64,000 bases of DNA, taken from contig NZ_QFWW01000059.1 in NCBI RefSeq assembly GCF_003265345.1, positions 1 through 64,000 on the forward strand. Direction: 5' to 3'. This document shows positions 21,263 through 29,836 of this stretch, in pieces. This DNA comes from Lentzea terrae. GTDB taxonomy: Bacteria; Actinomycetota; Actinomycetes; Mycobacteriales; Pseudonocardiaceae. The translations under genes were made by a program, and so were the position numbers. The first letter of the stretch is position 1, and each line of letters starts with the position of its first letter. The notes beneath the pieces were generated by a model. That model was given only the letters and a program-made list of their open reading frames with translations. It searched no databases and was not told the DNA's origin.

Positions 21263-21894
21263 AACGCGGTGATGTCTTGCGGTGCGCGCTCTTTGCGGCT
21301 GAGCGCGCGCACGACGTCGATGGCCTTGTGACGGTTGAGCGACATGCGGGTCAGCAGGTCGATCACCGTCTCGTTGACGTGGCGCGGGAACTCCGGCGTG
21401 TCGAGGCCGACGCTCACGGCCAGGTCGTCGGAGTGCACGACGAACTCCATCAGTCGGGTGACCAGGTACTGGTCCAGCGACACCGCCCACGGACCCCAGT
21501 GCGGCATCCGGACGGGCCGGTTGTCCTGACCGGGCAACGTCTTCGCGAGCTCGTCCAGCGTCTGCTCGAACCGGTCGCACAACGCGGCCTGGCCTTCCGC
21601 CGCGAGCTTCTCACCGCCCGCGCGGATGCGGGTGTGGAACTCAGAGTCGACGTCCAGCTCCGTCCAGTTCGCGCGCGCGTAGTGCTCCATCAGGGAGACG
21701 ACCGGCTCGTCGCCCACGGGTGCGGCGATCATCGACGGGAGCGGCAGCGCCTGGTAACCGATGTGGCCGGCGAGACCGCTGACGCCGAACTCAGGCAGCG
21801 CGCTCGGCTCGTCCCAGTTCTCGGCGACCTGCGGGTGGCGCAGGAGGTCCAGCGCGATGCGGGCGGTGGTCAGGAAGTCGTCTCTGATCGTCAC
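21259..21894 (-). CDS. maleylpyruvate isomerase-like, mycothiol-dependent (DinB) protein
   Basis: 211 residues with an MDMPI/DinB N-terminal domain. Metal-binding positions fall in VSGLAGHIGYQAL and MEFVVHSDDLAVSVGL, the latter being the typical HxxD-like segment of the family. Likely a mycothiol-using enzyme of unknown substrate. It overlaps the acetyltransferase tail-to-tail by four bases. Confidence 0.82.
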   Translation of the reverse strand: MTIRDDFLTTARIALDLLRHPQVAENWDEPSALPEFGVSGLAGHIGYQALPLPSMIAAPVGDEPVVSLMEHYARANWTELDVDSEFHTRIRAGGEKLAAEGQAALCDRFEQTLDELAKTLPGQDNRPVRMPHWGPWAVSLDQYLVTRLMEFVVHSDDLAVSVGLDTPEFPRHVNETVIDLLTRMSLNRHKAIDVVRALSRKERAPQDITAF

Positions 21895-21934
21895 TTCGCC
21901 GAACCTACGCGATATTTGGCGCAGACAAAGAGAA

Positions 21935-22366
21935 TTAGGCCTTCCTGCGGCTCAGCGCCCACAGCATGACCGCCATCAGCACGATCCAGCCGATGACGGT
22001 CCCGGCGAGCGCCAGCCCCGCCAGGTTCGGACAGCGCCTGTAGTCGTCGTCGGCCACCAGGTCCCGGCCGCGGTGGACGGTGCTGACGGGAACCGGTTTC
22101 CCGATGTCGTCCGGGGTGAGGAAGCCGCGGGACTCCATGGTGCGCGGCGGTCCGCCGCGTTCACTCACGTCGACCTGGCAGATGTACCAGGCCTTGAAGC
22201 CACCGGTCAGCGTGATCGGGTCCTGCCGCTCGCACGACTTCGCGACCCCGAGCAGGATCTCGTTCTTCACCGCACCGTCGCCGACCTCGATCTGGTCCCC
22301 GAGGTGAGTCCACACCGTTGCCGCGGTCAGATAGCCGAGCGGCGGCATGACGAAGAGGACGAACAT
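21935..22366 (-). CDS. hypothetical two-pass membrane protein next to the WXG100 cassette
   Basis: 143 residues from ATG 22366. A hydrophobic segment at the N-terminus (MFVLFVMPPLGYLTAA) and one near the C-terminus (LALAGTVIGWIVLMAVMLWA), with a polar outer domain of about 90 residues holding three cysteines. I associate this architecture with small actinobacterial proteins coded beside type VII cassettes (DUF6346-like, uncertain). The start falls exactly where the disrupted upstream gene's reading ends. Confidence 0.65.
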   Translation of the reverse strand: MFVLFVMPPLGYLTAATVWTHLGDQIEVGDGAVKNEILLGVAKSCERQDPITLTGGFKAWYICQVDVSERGGPPRTMESRGFLTPDDIGKPVPVSTVHRGRDLVADDDYRRCPNLAGLALAGTVIGWIVLMAVMLWALSRRKA

Positions 22367-22394
22367 TCGATCAGCCAGCCGAAGCCCGCACTGA

Positions 22395-22577
22395 TCAGGC
22401 CTGCCAGCGGGTCGGCAGGAAGCCCGCGACGCCCATCGCGCCACCGGCCGCGTTCATCAGGCCCTCTGCCCAGTTGCCCTGGCTGATCGCGGATAAGGTC
22501 TCGGCGGCGTCGTGGGCCAGGCCGAGCCCCTCGGTCGCCTTGGTCTCCTCACCTTTGACGTACAGCGGATTGCTCAT
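22395..22577 (-). pseudogene. frameshifted, truncated WXG100-associated protein
   Basis: The 60-residue open frame begins MSNPLYVKGEETKATEGLG, the start of a family of longer actinobacterial proteins coded after WXG100 genes. It stops after GVAGFLPTRWQA. Reading on in the frame two bases over gives DPLAGLISAGFGWLIE, the expected continuation, so one base (most simply a G in CTGGCC, now CTGCC) is missing. The shifted frame then ends at 22327 inside the next gene. Both a frameshift and a 3' truncation are therefore indicated. Confidence 0.7.
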
Positions 22578-22873
22578 CGGTGGATCCCGCCGAGGTGGGC
22601 GGCGTGCGCCTCGTCGCTGGACTTGATGTGCAGGGCCATGTCCGCGAACTCGCGGTAGTGCTCGACCGCGGAGTCCGACGCCTTCTCGACGGCGTTGGTG
22701 GCGATGGCGGCGGCCGCCGCGCAGATGCCGGCCAGCGGCATGCCGAGCAGGCCGAACGCCATCGGGTCCATCGTGGCGTTCGCGGAGGTGACGGCGGTGT
22801 TGATGCGGGCGCCCACGTCGTCGAGCTTGCCGAGGTGGGCCTTCATCTCCCCTTCGCTGCTGGCGTGCGTCAT
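22574..22873 (-). CDS. WXG100/EspC-like type VII secretion candidate
   Basis: 99 residues, fully helical, with no signal peptide. A weakly hydrophobic centre (AGICAAAAAIATNAV) joins two helices, and HYREFADMALHIKSSDEAHAAHLGGI ends it. Size and position after a YbaB-like gene match ESX-type secreted helical-hairpin proteins, but a WXG motif is not present; the turn may be FGLLGMP. Overlaps both neighbours by four bases, so it is part of one cassette. Confidence 0.7.
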   Translation of the reverse strand: MTHASSEGEMKAHLGKLDDVGARINTAVTSANATMDPMAFGLLGMPLAGICAAAAAIATNAVEKASDSAVEHYREFADMALHIKSSDEAHAAHLGGIHR

Positions 22874-23355
22874 CGCAGGTACCCGCCCTCGCTGAAGTCG
22901 TCGTCGGGCAGGCGGGGCGGCTGCGGCGGGCGGGAAGCTTCGGGCTGAGCGCTGCGGAGCTTGTCCATCATCATGTGCATCGCCTCGGAGTCGGCACCCA
23001 GCAACGGCGCCATCGCCTCCTGCACGGTCGTGGCGACGCGGCCCTGCGCCGCCTGCACGACGCGGAGCACCTCGCGGCCGACGGTGTCGCCGTCCCTGCG
23101 CTGCAGGACATTGCCGAGCCTGAGGTCGACGAGGTTGCCCGCGTCGTTGACGGTGACCGAGATCTGGCCGTCCGTGCTGCGCTCGGTGACCTGCAACGTC
23201 GCCAGCGTCTCGCGGATCGCGTCACTGCGGCGTTGCGCCTCGGCGAGCGTCCCCCGTAGTTCGCCAGGACCTGATCGGGATCGGCTATCGTCGCTCCTGG
23301 TGTACGTGCGATCACTCAACGCGATCGCACTCCACTCCGTACGGCGCAACGTCAC
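22870..23355 (-). CDS. YbaB/EbfC-like protein, probable N-terminal frameshift
   Basis: The main body (LAEAQRRSDAIRETLATLQVTE through VNDAGNLVDLRLGNVL and QAAQGRVATTVQEAM) fits the small YbaB/EbfC nucleoid-associated family that accompanies WXG100 genes. The open frame reaches GTG 23355, but its first 35 residues are unlike the family. The alternative frame from GTG 23315 reads ADPDQVLANYGG, the expected N-terminus. The frames would join if the G tract at 23251-23255 had one more G. Either a decayed gene or a sequence error. Confidence 0.6.
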   Translation of the reverse strand: MTLRRTEWSAIALSDRTYTRSDDSRSRSGPGELRGTLAEAQRRSDAIRETLATLQVTERSTDGQISVTVNDAGNLVDLRLGNVLQRRDGDTVGREVLRVVQAAQGRVATTVQEAMAPLLGADSEAMHMMMDKLRSAQPEASRPPQPPRLPDDDFSEGGYLR

Positions 23356-23738
23356 CCCGCGGCGACCACCTCGATCTCGACCAGCCAGTCGCTCTCCAGC
23401 GTCGTCACGACGATCGCCGTGGTCGGGACGACCCGCCCGCCGAGTGCCTGCACGCGTGCGGCGCCGTTGGCCTCGGCGTACGACGCGTCACGCAGGTAGC
23501 TGGTCAGCCGGACGATGTTGTCGACGGTCATGCCCGCCGAGGCGAGGATCGTGCGGATGTTGTGCCAGATCAGGTCGAGCTGCGCCGCGAGGTCGGCGCC
23601 GGGCCGGCCGGACGGGTCGAGGCCCATGGTGCCCGCGACGAACAGCAGGCGTTCGGCGCCGCGGACCTCCATGGCGTGCACGTAGTCGTCGGTGGCCGGG
23701 TAGATGCCGTCGGTCGGGTTGTGCGGCACGAGTTCCAT
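23352..23738 (-). CDS. RidA/YjgF family protein
   Basis: 128 residues with the trimeric RidA fold. The expected blocks are LLFVAGTMGLDPSGRPGADL, QLDLIWHNIRTILASAGMTVDNIVRLTSYL and the C-terminal VVTTLESDWLVEIEVVA. The conserved Arg of true imine deaminases (usually R105 in the RxxVxV-like loop) is not obvious; the equivalent reads GGRVVPTTAIVV. Enamine/imine hydrolysis is possible. Transcribed toward the YbaB gene with a four-base overlap. Confidence 0.88.
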   Translation of the reverse strand: MELVPHNPTDGIYPATDDYVHAMEVRGAERLLFVAGTMGLDPSGRPGADLAAQLDLIWHNIRTILASAGMTVDNIVRLTSYLRDASYAEANGAARVQALGGRVVPTTAIVVTTLESDWLVEIEVVAAG

Positions 23739-23769
23739 GTGGCGATCATGCGACCCGGCGCCAAGCGAT

Positions 23770-25119
23770 TTACTCGCCCCTGATCACCCGGCGCAACCGG
23801 GGCAGGCGCTCGGCCACCGCGCGTTCGGCACCGCGGCCGGTCGGCTCGTAGTAGTCGCGCCCCACCAGGTCGTCCGGCGCGTACTGCTGCGTCAGCACGC
23901 CCTCCGGCACGTCGTGCGGGTACCGGTACCCCTGCGCGTGCCCGAGTTTCGCAGCCCCCGCGTAGTGCCCGTCGCGCAGATGCGGTGGCACAGCGCCGAT
24001 AGCGCCCTTCCGCACGTCAGAAATAGCGGCACCGATGGCGGTGGTCACGGCGTTCGACTTCGGCGCGGTGGCCAGGTGGATCGTGGCCTGCGCCAGGTTC
24101 AGGGTGCACTCGGGCAACCCGATCAGCTGCACGGCCTGAGCCGCGGCGACGCACGTCTGCAACGCGGTCGGGTCCGCCATGCCGATGTCCTCGCTGGCGT
24201 GGATCACCAGGCGACGCGCGATGAACCGCGGGTCCTCCCCCGCCTCGATCATGCGCGCCAGGTAGTGCAGCGCCGCGTCCACGTCCGAACCGCGGATCGA
24301 CTTGATGAACGCCGAAGTCACGTCGTAGTGCTGGTCGCCGTCGCGGTCGTAGCGCACCGCCGCCTTGTCCACAGTGGACTCCAGCAACTCCAGCGTGATC
24401 ACACCGGAGTTCGACGCCACAGCCGAGTCAGCCGCGGCCTCCAGAGCGGTCAGCGAACGACGCGCGTCCCCGCCCGCCAGCCGCACGAGGTGATCCTCGG
24501 CGTCCGGTTCCACGACGACCGAGTCGCCCAACCCGCGCGCGTCCGAGACGGCCCGGCGGATCACCGCGCGCACGTCGTCGTCGGTCAAAGACTTGAGTTG
24601 CAGCACCAAAGAGCGCGACAACAACGGCGACACGACCGAGAAGAACGGGTTCTCGGTGGTGGCCGCGACCAGCAGCACGATCCGGTCCTCGACCGCGCCC
24701 AGCAACGCGTCCTGCTGCGTCTTGGAGAACCGGTGCACCTCGTCGATGAACAGCACGGTCGCCTCGCCCGACCGCACGAGCCGGCGACGGGCCTCGTCGA
24801 TCACGGCCCGCACCTCTTTGACGCCGGCGGACAGCGCCGACAGAGCGACGAACCGGCGCCCGGTCGCACGAGACACCAGGGTCGCCAGCGTCGTCTTGCC
24901 GGTGCCGGGAGGGCCGTAGAGCATCACGGACGCCGGGGTGGCGCCCTCCACCAGGCGGCGCAGCGGGGCGCCGGGGCCGAGCAGGTGGTCCTGACCGAGC
25001 ACCTCGTCCAGCGCGGCCGGACGCATCCGCACGGCCAGCGGGGCGTTGGCCGCGATGCGCTCGGCCTTCTCCTCGTCGGTCGCGCCGAAGAGGCCCTCGT
25101 CGAACAGACCTTCGCTCAT
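23770..25119 (-). CDS. rarA: replication-associated recombination protein A (RarA/MgsA)
   Basis: AAA+ clamp-loader-like ATPase acting at stalled forks. Opening motif [17 protein letters not shown], Walker [13 protein letters not shown], Walker [11 protein letters not shown], sensor [11 protein letters not shown], and the C-terminal MgsA tetramerisation region ([32 protein letters not shown]). The start is ATG 25119 ([12 protein letters not shown]), giving 449 residues. The divergent neighbour starts only about 20 bases away. Confidence 0.95.
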   Translation of the reverse strand: MSEGLFDEGLFGATDEEKAERIAANAPLAVRMRPAALDEVLGQDHLLGPGAPLRRLVEGATPASVMLYGPPGTGKTTLATLVSRATGRRFVALSALSAGVKEVRAVIDEARRRLVRSGEATVLFIDEVHRFSKTQQDALLGAVEDRIVLLVAATTENPFFSVVSPLLSRSLVLQLKSLTDDDVRAVIRRAVSDARGLGDSVVVEPDAEDHLVRLAGGDARRSLTALEAAADSAVASNSGVITLELLESTVDKAAVRYDRDGDQHYDVTSAFIKSIRGSDVDAALHYLARMIEAGEDPRFIARRLVIHASEDIGMADPTALQTCVAAAQAVQLIGLPECTLNLAQATIHLATAPKSNAVTTAIGAAISDVRKGAIGAVPPHLRDGHYAGAAKLGHAQGYRYPHDVPEGVLTQQYAPDDLVGRDYYEPTGRGAERAVAERLPRLRRVIRGE

Positions 25120-25138
25120 GCGTTCGAGCGTAGGCCAT

Positions 25139-25735
25139 ATGCGAAAATCGCGTCTCGTGCCCATCCCACGCGCAGTGCTGCTGGCCGGACCCTCCGGATC
25201 AGGCAAGTCGACCCTCGCCGCCCACCTCGGCTGGCCCGTCCTGCGCCTGGACGACTTCTACCGCGACGGCGACGACCCGCAGCTGCCGAAGGACGAGCAC
25301 GGGCGCGCGGACTGGGACGCCATCGGCTCGTGGAACGCCGAGGCGGCGCTGAAAGCCGTCATCGAGCTGTCCGAGACCGGCAAGACCGAGGCGCCGGTGT
25401 ACTCGATCAGCGAAGACCGGAAGGTCGGCACCCAGACGATCGAACTGGGCGACGCGCCCGCGTTCATCGCGGAAGGCCTGTTCGCCGACCTGCTGGTGGA
25501 AGGCGCGAAACAAGCAGGCGTCCTGAGAGACGCCGTGGTGCTCGCCCCCAGCGCCCCGGTCACGTTCGCCAGGAGGTTCGCCAGGGACGTGGCCGAGGCC
25601 CGCAAACCGGTCCCGACCCTGATCAGGCGCGGGCTCAGGCTCATGCGCGAACAGCCGCAGGTGGTGAAGAGGTGCGTCGACGCCGGCATGCGGCGCACGA
25701 CACCGGGTAAGGCCAGGACCGAACTGGCCGTGTGA
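25139..25735 (+). CDS. uridine kinase-like P-loop protein
   Basis: About 198 residues. P-loop [19 protein letters not shown], then [17 protein letters not shown], which resembles the uridine/phosphoribulokinase DDFY segment, and [20 protein letters not shown] corresponds to the second conserved acidic block. The substrate is not proven. ATG 25139 and GTG 25157 are both plausible starts; neither has a ribosome binding site, so the mRNA may be leaderless. Confidence 0.82.
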   Translation: MRKSRLVPIPRAVLLAGPSGSGKSTLAAHLGWPVLRLDDFYRDGDDPQLPKDEHGRADWDAIGSWNAEAALKAVIELSETGKTEAPVYSISEDRKVGTQTIELGDAPAFIAEGLFADLLVEGAKQAGVLRDAVVLAPSAPVTFARRFARDVAEARKPVPTLIRRGLRLMREQPQVVKRCVDAGMRRTTPGKARTELAV

Positions 25736-25778
25736 GACCAGCGACCACGGGTATCCGGAGCGAAAGTGAGGAGCTCCG

Positions 25779-26338
25779 GTGCGCAGAGACCTGGTGGTCG
25801 TCGGCGCCTCCGCAGGAGGTGTCGAGGCGCGGCGACTGCTCGTCGCCGCACTGCCGAAGGACCTGCCCGCCGCGGTGGTCGTCGTCCTGCACATGCCCGC
25901 GGGTGGCACTTCGGCGCTGCCCGCGATCCTGGACCGCAGCGGCCCGCTACCCGCGCAGGCCGCGGAAGACGGCGTGGAGCTGCGCAACGCCCACATCTAC
26001 GTTGCTCGCCCAGACCACCACGTCATCGTCCAGGACGGCGTGCTGGGCCGGTCGAGAGGTCCCACGGAGAACGGTCACCGGCCCGCCGTGATCGGGGTGA
26101 TCCCGTCCGGCGCGCGTCACAGTCGTGCAGGACCCGGGGGACGCCGTCCACCCCGGCATGCCGGAGAGCCTCCTGCAGCACGTCCAGGTGGACCACGTGC
26201 ATCACTCGCGCATCGAATGGTCGACGTCTCCCGCGGCGCCGGTCGTGGCCTGGTGGCGGATCGGTACGTCAGGCAGGAAGAGGAAGCGCTGGCGGCGGCC
26301 GACATCCTCCGCAGGCATCTGCTGCGAGGCGGTGTGCG
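25779..26338 (+). pseudogene. CheB-type methylesterase remnant
   Basis: The N-terminal half is convincing: DLVVVGASAGGVEA holds the catalytic Ser and VVVVLHMPAGGTSALP the catalytic His; GPTENGHRPAV is also conserved. The sequence then jumps to IGVIPSGARHSRAG. The expected segment with the catalytic Asp is missing. The C-terminal part (VVQDPGDAVHPGMPESLLQHV) is found in another frame at about 26120-26190. A deletion plus frameshift has therefore inactivated the gene, although an open frame runs on to 26357. Confidence 0.75.
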
Positions 26339-26353
26339 GGAGGAGACCGGCAC

Positions 26354-27085
26354 ATGAAGCTGGAGACGGCCGACTTCGCGGGTGTCGTGGTGGCGACCCC
26401 CGTGGGACGGCTTGATCTCGTTTCCTACAGCGCACTGCGCGACGGCCTGCTCAAGGCGGCGGCGGACGCACCGCTCGGCCTGGTGGTCCGGCTCGGCAGC
26501 GGCTTCGAGGTGCCGAGCCTGGCGATGTTGTCGGTGTTCACCACGGTGTGCGTGAAGGTCTCGCAGTGGCCTGACATCCCGATGGTGCTCCTCGCCGAGA
26601 CCCAGCACCGCGAAGACCTGCGCGCCAGCGGCGTCACCAGGTTCGTGCGCACAGTGGCCGATCTCGAGGAAGCGTGGAAAGCCGTGGAACAGCCACCACC
26701 CTGCCAGTTCCGCCGGGTGCCGCTCCCCAACTCCCCCACCGCGCCGATCATGGCCCGCGCGGTCGTCCGGGAGGCGTGCGAGCTGTGGGACCTGCCGGCG
26801 CTCACCGAAGACGCTGTGCTGGTGGTGAGCGAGCTGGTCGAGAACGCGGTCCGGCACGCCCGCTCGGAGTCCCTGCTGCGAATCGAGCTGCGTCCGTCCG
26901 GCCTCTCGCTCGCGGTGCAGGACGACGACCCGGCACCACCGGTGCTGGAGTGGCCGGATCTGGACGTGCCGGGGCATCGGGGCGTGCAGCTGGTCGCCCG
27001 GATCAGCGTCGCGTGGGGTTGTGCGCCGTCATCCGACGGGGGCAAGATCGTGTGGGCGTTGCTCGGCCCGCGCGGGGGCGAGTAG
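26354..27085 (+). CDS. STAS domain fused to anti-sigma-type histidine-kinase-like ATPase
   Basis: 243 residues. A STAS-like fold (about 1-110: GRLDLVSYSALRDGLL to GVTRFVRTVADLEEAW) is fused to an HATPase_c domain of the RsbW type (about 125-240) with N-box VLVVSELVENAVRHA and VPGHRGVQLVARI. Probably a partner-switching regulator. AGGAG lies upstream of ATG 26354. It is the only intact gene between the cheB and cheR remnants; its own sequence shows no lesion. Confidence 0.82.
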   Translation: MKLETADFAGVVVATPVGRLDLVSYSALRDGLLKAAADAPLGLVVRLGSGFEVPSLAMLSVFTTVCVKVSQWPDIPMVLLAETQHREDLRASGVTRFVRTVADLEEAWKAVEQPPPCQFRRVPLPNSPTAPIMARAVVREACELWDLPALTEDAVLVVSELVENAVRHARSESLLRIELRPSGLSLAVQDDDPAPPVLEWPDLDVPGHRGVQLVARISVAWGCAPSSDGGKIVWALLGPRGGE

Positions 27086-27096
27086 GTCCTGCTGAC

Positions 27097-27769
27097 GTGA
27101 GTGGCGGCCAGCCGGTCCCCGACGAGAACTTCGAAGAGGTACCGCACTACCTCTGAGGAGTCGCGCGGTTTCGACTTCACCGGGTACAAGCGCACCAGCC
27201 TGATGCGACGGGTGCGCCATCGCATGAACCAGATCGGTGTCGAGGACTACGCCGACTACATCGACCAGCTGCAGGTCAACGCCGACGAGTTCAGCGTCCT
27301 GTGCAACACGATCCTGATCAACGTCACCGCGTTCTTCCGCGACCCGGAGGCGTGGCAGCACCTGCGCGACGAGGTCGTCCCGGCGCTGCTCGCCGAACGT
27401 GGCCCGGACGACCCGGTCCGGGTGTGGAGCGCGGGCTGCGCGTCCGGCGAGGAGGCCTGCAGCCTCGCGATCGCGCTGGGATGCGGGTGCTGGCCTGGAA
27501 CCGCGGCGCCGAGGAGCTGTGGGGGCATGCGCCGCGACGAGGCCGAGGGCGAGCACCTGCTCAACCTCGACATCGGGCTGCCGGTGGCGGACCTCCGCCC
27601 GGTCGTGCGGTCGGCGCTCAGCGACGGCGCGTTCATGGAGGAGGTCAAGCTCGCCGCGGTGAACCGTCGCGGCCGCGAAGTGGTCATCCGGGTGGTGTGC
27701 AGTTCGTTGCGCGCCAACGGAGGGGAACCGGACGGCGCGATCCTGGTGATGGGGCAGCAGGAGAACTAG
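27097..27769 (+). pseudogene. CheR-PAS methyltransferase/sensor remnant
   Basis: GTG 27097 begins an N-terminus of the right kind (PDENFEEVPHYL) but stops at TGA 27154. One base over, ESRGFDFTGYKRTSLMRRV and INVTAFFRDPEAW continue a CheR protein as far as RVWSAGCASGEEA. The sequence then jumps to a PAS segment: MRVLAWNRGAEELWG in one frame and RRDEAEGEHLLNLDIGLPV in another. At least two frameshifts and loss of the CheR catalytic half are seen. Confidence 0.8.
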
Positions 27770-28101
27770 CCCGTGGCGTCCTCGTCGCGCAGGAAGACTC
27801 CGGTGAACCCGCTGACCTCGAAGGTCCGCAGCACGCTGAACGAGCACTCGGCGAAGACCAGGTCGACGCCACGGCGCTTGCACTCGGCCCGCACCGCGAG
27901 CAACACCTCCAGGCCCGCCGACCCCAGGTAGTCGACACCGGAGAGGTCGAGCATGAACACGGCGCGTGTGTGGGCGAGCTGGTCGCGCAGGAACGCGTCG
28001 AACTGCGGCGCGGTGGCGAGGTCGATCTCGCCGGCCACCGTGACCACCGTCGACGATCCGGTGTGGTCGGCGCTGAGCTCGAGCGGTTCCACTTCGTGCA
28101 C
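27766..28101 (-). CDS. STAS anti-sigma factor antagonist
   Basis: 111 residues. STAS core with TVAGEIDLATAPQFDAFL and the phospho-acceptor serine in LDLSGVDYLGSAGLEVLL, like SpoIIAA/RsbV. Partner-switching role: in the dephosphorylated state it would bind an RsbW-type ATPase, possibly the one coded at 26354. GTG 28101 is preceded by AAGGTGG. It converges with the cheR remnant, overlapping by four bases. Confidence 0.86.
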   Translation of the reverse strand: MHEVEPLELSADHTGSSTVVTVAGEIDLATAPQFDAFLRDQLAHTRAVFMLDLSGVDYLGSAGLEVLLAVRAECKRRGVDLVFAECSFSVLRTFEVSGFTGVFLRDEDATG

Positions 28102-28248
28102 GCGCCCCACCTTCCTGCCCTGTTGGCTACCACGCACGCGGTCACGGCCAAACACGCTGAATCGTGATCAGATCCCGTTCAACTTGCGCTGTGACGTGCG
28201 CGTTGTTCTGGCAGGATGCCGCTCACACAACTACCGGGGGTAGCCGAG

Positions 28249-29250
28249 ATGTCCGAAACGCCCGGCTGGTCCTCACCCGACCAGCAACCGAACCAGCCGC
28301 AGCAGCCGCCGCCTGGGCAGCCGCACAGCCAGCAGCCCGGTTACTACGCTCCGCCGCCTCCCCCGGCGCCGCCGACGATCAAGCCCGGCGTGATCCCGCT
28401 GCGCCCACTGGCCGTCGGCGAGATCATCGACGGCGCCATCACGACGATGCGCAAGTACCCGAAGCTGCTCATCGGCGCGGCGGCGATCGTCGCCGTGATC
28501 ACGCAGGTGCTCGGACTGCTGGTGCAGCTGCCGTTCCTGGACGACATCGCCGCCGTGGCGACGCTCGACCCGAACACGGTGTCCCAGGAGCAGGCGCTGG
28601 ACCAGGCCATGAGCGCCTTCGCCAGCGCCCTCACCGGCGCGGGGATCAGCGGCCTGCTGCTGCTCATCGGCACGGTGTTCCTGTCCGGCTTCATCACGGT
28701 GGTCGTGGGCCACGCGGTGCTGGGCCAGCCGGTCACCGCCAAGCAGGCGTGGGACGAGTTCAAGCCGCGGCTGCTGCCCCTGCTGGGCGCGACGCTGCTG
28801 GCCGCGCTCGTCATCGCCGTGGGCCTGGTCCTCTGCATCCTGCCCGGCATCTACGCCGCCGTCCTGTTCTCGCTCGTCGGCTCCGCGCTGGTGCTGGAGC
28901 GCTGCGGGGTCGGCACCGCGTTCGGCCGCTCGCGGGCCCTGGTGAACGGCGCGTGGTGGCGGACGTTCGGCATCCTGCTGCTGGCCAACGTGATCAGCTA
29001 CATCATCAGCGGGATCATCAGCCTTCCGTTCGGACTGGCGAGCGGCCTGTCCGCGGGCCTCTCCGGCGACCCGACGGCGGCGCTGAGCGCGGGCTCGCTG
29101 GCGCTGTCGGCGGTCGGCGCGATCATCGCCTCGACGATCACGCTGCCGTTCACCTCCGCGGTCAACGTGCTGGTCTACGTCGACCGCCGGATGCGCGCCG
29201 AGGGCATGGACATCGAACTCCAGCGGGCCGCGGGACATGGCGGTAGCTGA
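28249..29250 (+). CDS. polytopic membrane protein with Pro/Gln-rich N-terminus
   Basis: 333 residues. The first 45 residues are Pro/Gln-rich and cytosolic; VIPLRPLAVGEIIDGAITTMRKYPKLLIG follows. About six membrane helices come after it. The layout matches the glycerophosphoryl diester phosphodiesterase membrane domain-type proteins found at the head of actinobacterial DUF4129/DUF4350/MoxR clusters. No catalytic site is seen. It overlaps the DUF4129 gene by 14 bases. Confidence 0.82.
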   Translation: MSETPGWSSPDQQPNQPQQPPPGQPHSQQPGYYAPPPPPAPPTIKPGVIPLRPLAVGEIIDGAITTMRKYPKLLIGAAAIVAVITQVLGLLVQLPFLDDIAAVATLDPNTVSQEQALDQAMSAFASALTGAGISGLLLLIGTVFLSGFITVVVGHAVLGQPVTAKQAWDEFKPRLLPLLGATLLAALVIAVGLVLCILPGIYAAVLFSLVGSALVLERCGVGTAFGRSRALVNGAWWRTFGILLLANVISYIISGIISLPFGLASGLSAGLSGDPTAALSAGSLALSAVGAIIASTITLPFTSAVNVLVYVDRRMRAEGMDIELQRAAGHGGS

Positions 29251-29836
29251 CGTACCGGTAGATCTCGACCGCGACGAGGCCAGGGAGGCGGCCGCACGGG
29301 AGCTCAGCAACCCCGCGTACGTCTCCGACGACCCGAACCCGATCGAACGCGTCATCAACTGGGTGCTGGAGAAGCTGGGTGAGCTCCTCGCGGGTGCGGG
29401 TGGCATGAGCGGCATCACCGCGATCACGATCATGGTCGTGGTCGCGGTGCTCATCGTGATCATCGTCAGGCTCCGCATCGGCCGCACCGCCCGAGCCGCG
29501 CGCTCACGGGCCGGTGAGGTGTTCGACTCCGAGCTGACGGCGGCCGAGCACCGCGCTGCTGCGGAACGTGCGGCAGCAGCCGGTGATCTCGCCGAGGCCG
29601 TGCGCGAGCGTTTCCGTGCTGTGGTGCGGGAACTGGAGCAACGCGGGGTGCTCGTGCCGCGGGCCGGCCGTACGGTGGACGAGGTGGCGATCGAAGCGGG
29701 GCAGGCACTTCCGGTGCTGGCGGACGACCTGCGCGGGGCGGCCGTGCAGTTCGACGACGTCTGGTACGGCGGCAGGACCGCGACCGAGCAGGGCTACCGG
29801 CAGCTGGTCTCCGTGGACGACAGGGTGCGCGGATGA
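29237..29836 (+). CDS. DUF4129 domain membrane protein
   Basis: 199 residues. One central membrane helix (about 60-80: ITAITIMVVVAVLIVIIVRL), then a cytosolic DUF4129 domain with RFRAVVRELEQRGVL, AGRTVDEVA and FDDVWYGGRTATEQGY, which are characteristic. Second gene of the cluster, overlapping both neighbours by a few bases. DUF4129 proteins accompany MoxR and DUF58 proteins; their role is unknown. Confidence 0.9.
   Translation: MAVADVPVDLDRDEAREAAARELSNPAYVSDDPNPIERVINWVLEKLGELLAGAGGMSGITAITIMVVVAVLIVIIVRLRIGRTARAARSRAGEVFDSELTAAEHRAAAERAAAAGDLAEAVRERFRAVVRELEQRGVLVPRAGRTVDEVAIEAGQALPVLADDLRGAAVQFDDVWYGGRTATEQGYRQLVSVDDRVRG

Noticed and set aside
28273-29487. Minus-strand frame opposite the 28-29 kb membrane protein
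   Set aside because: Low-complexity Arg/Gln/Ala shadow of a hydrophobic plus-strand gene.
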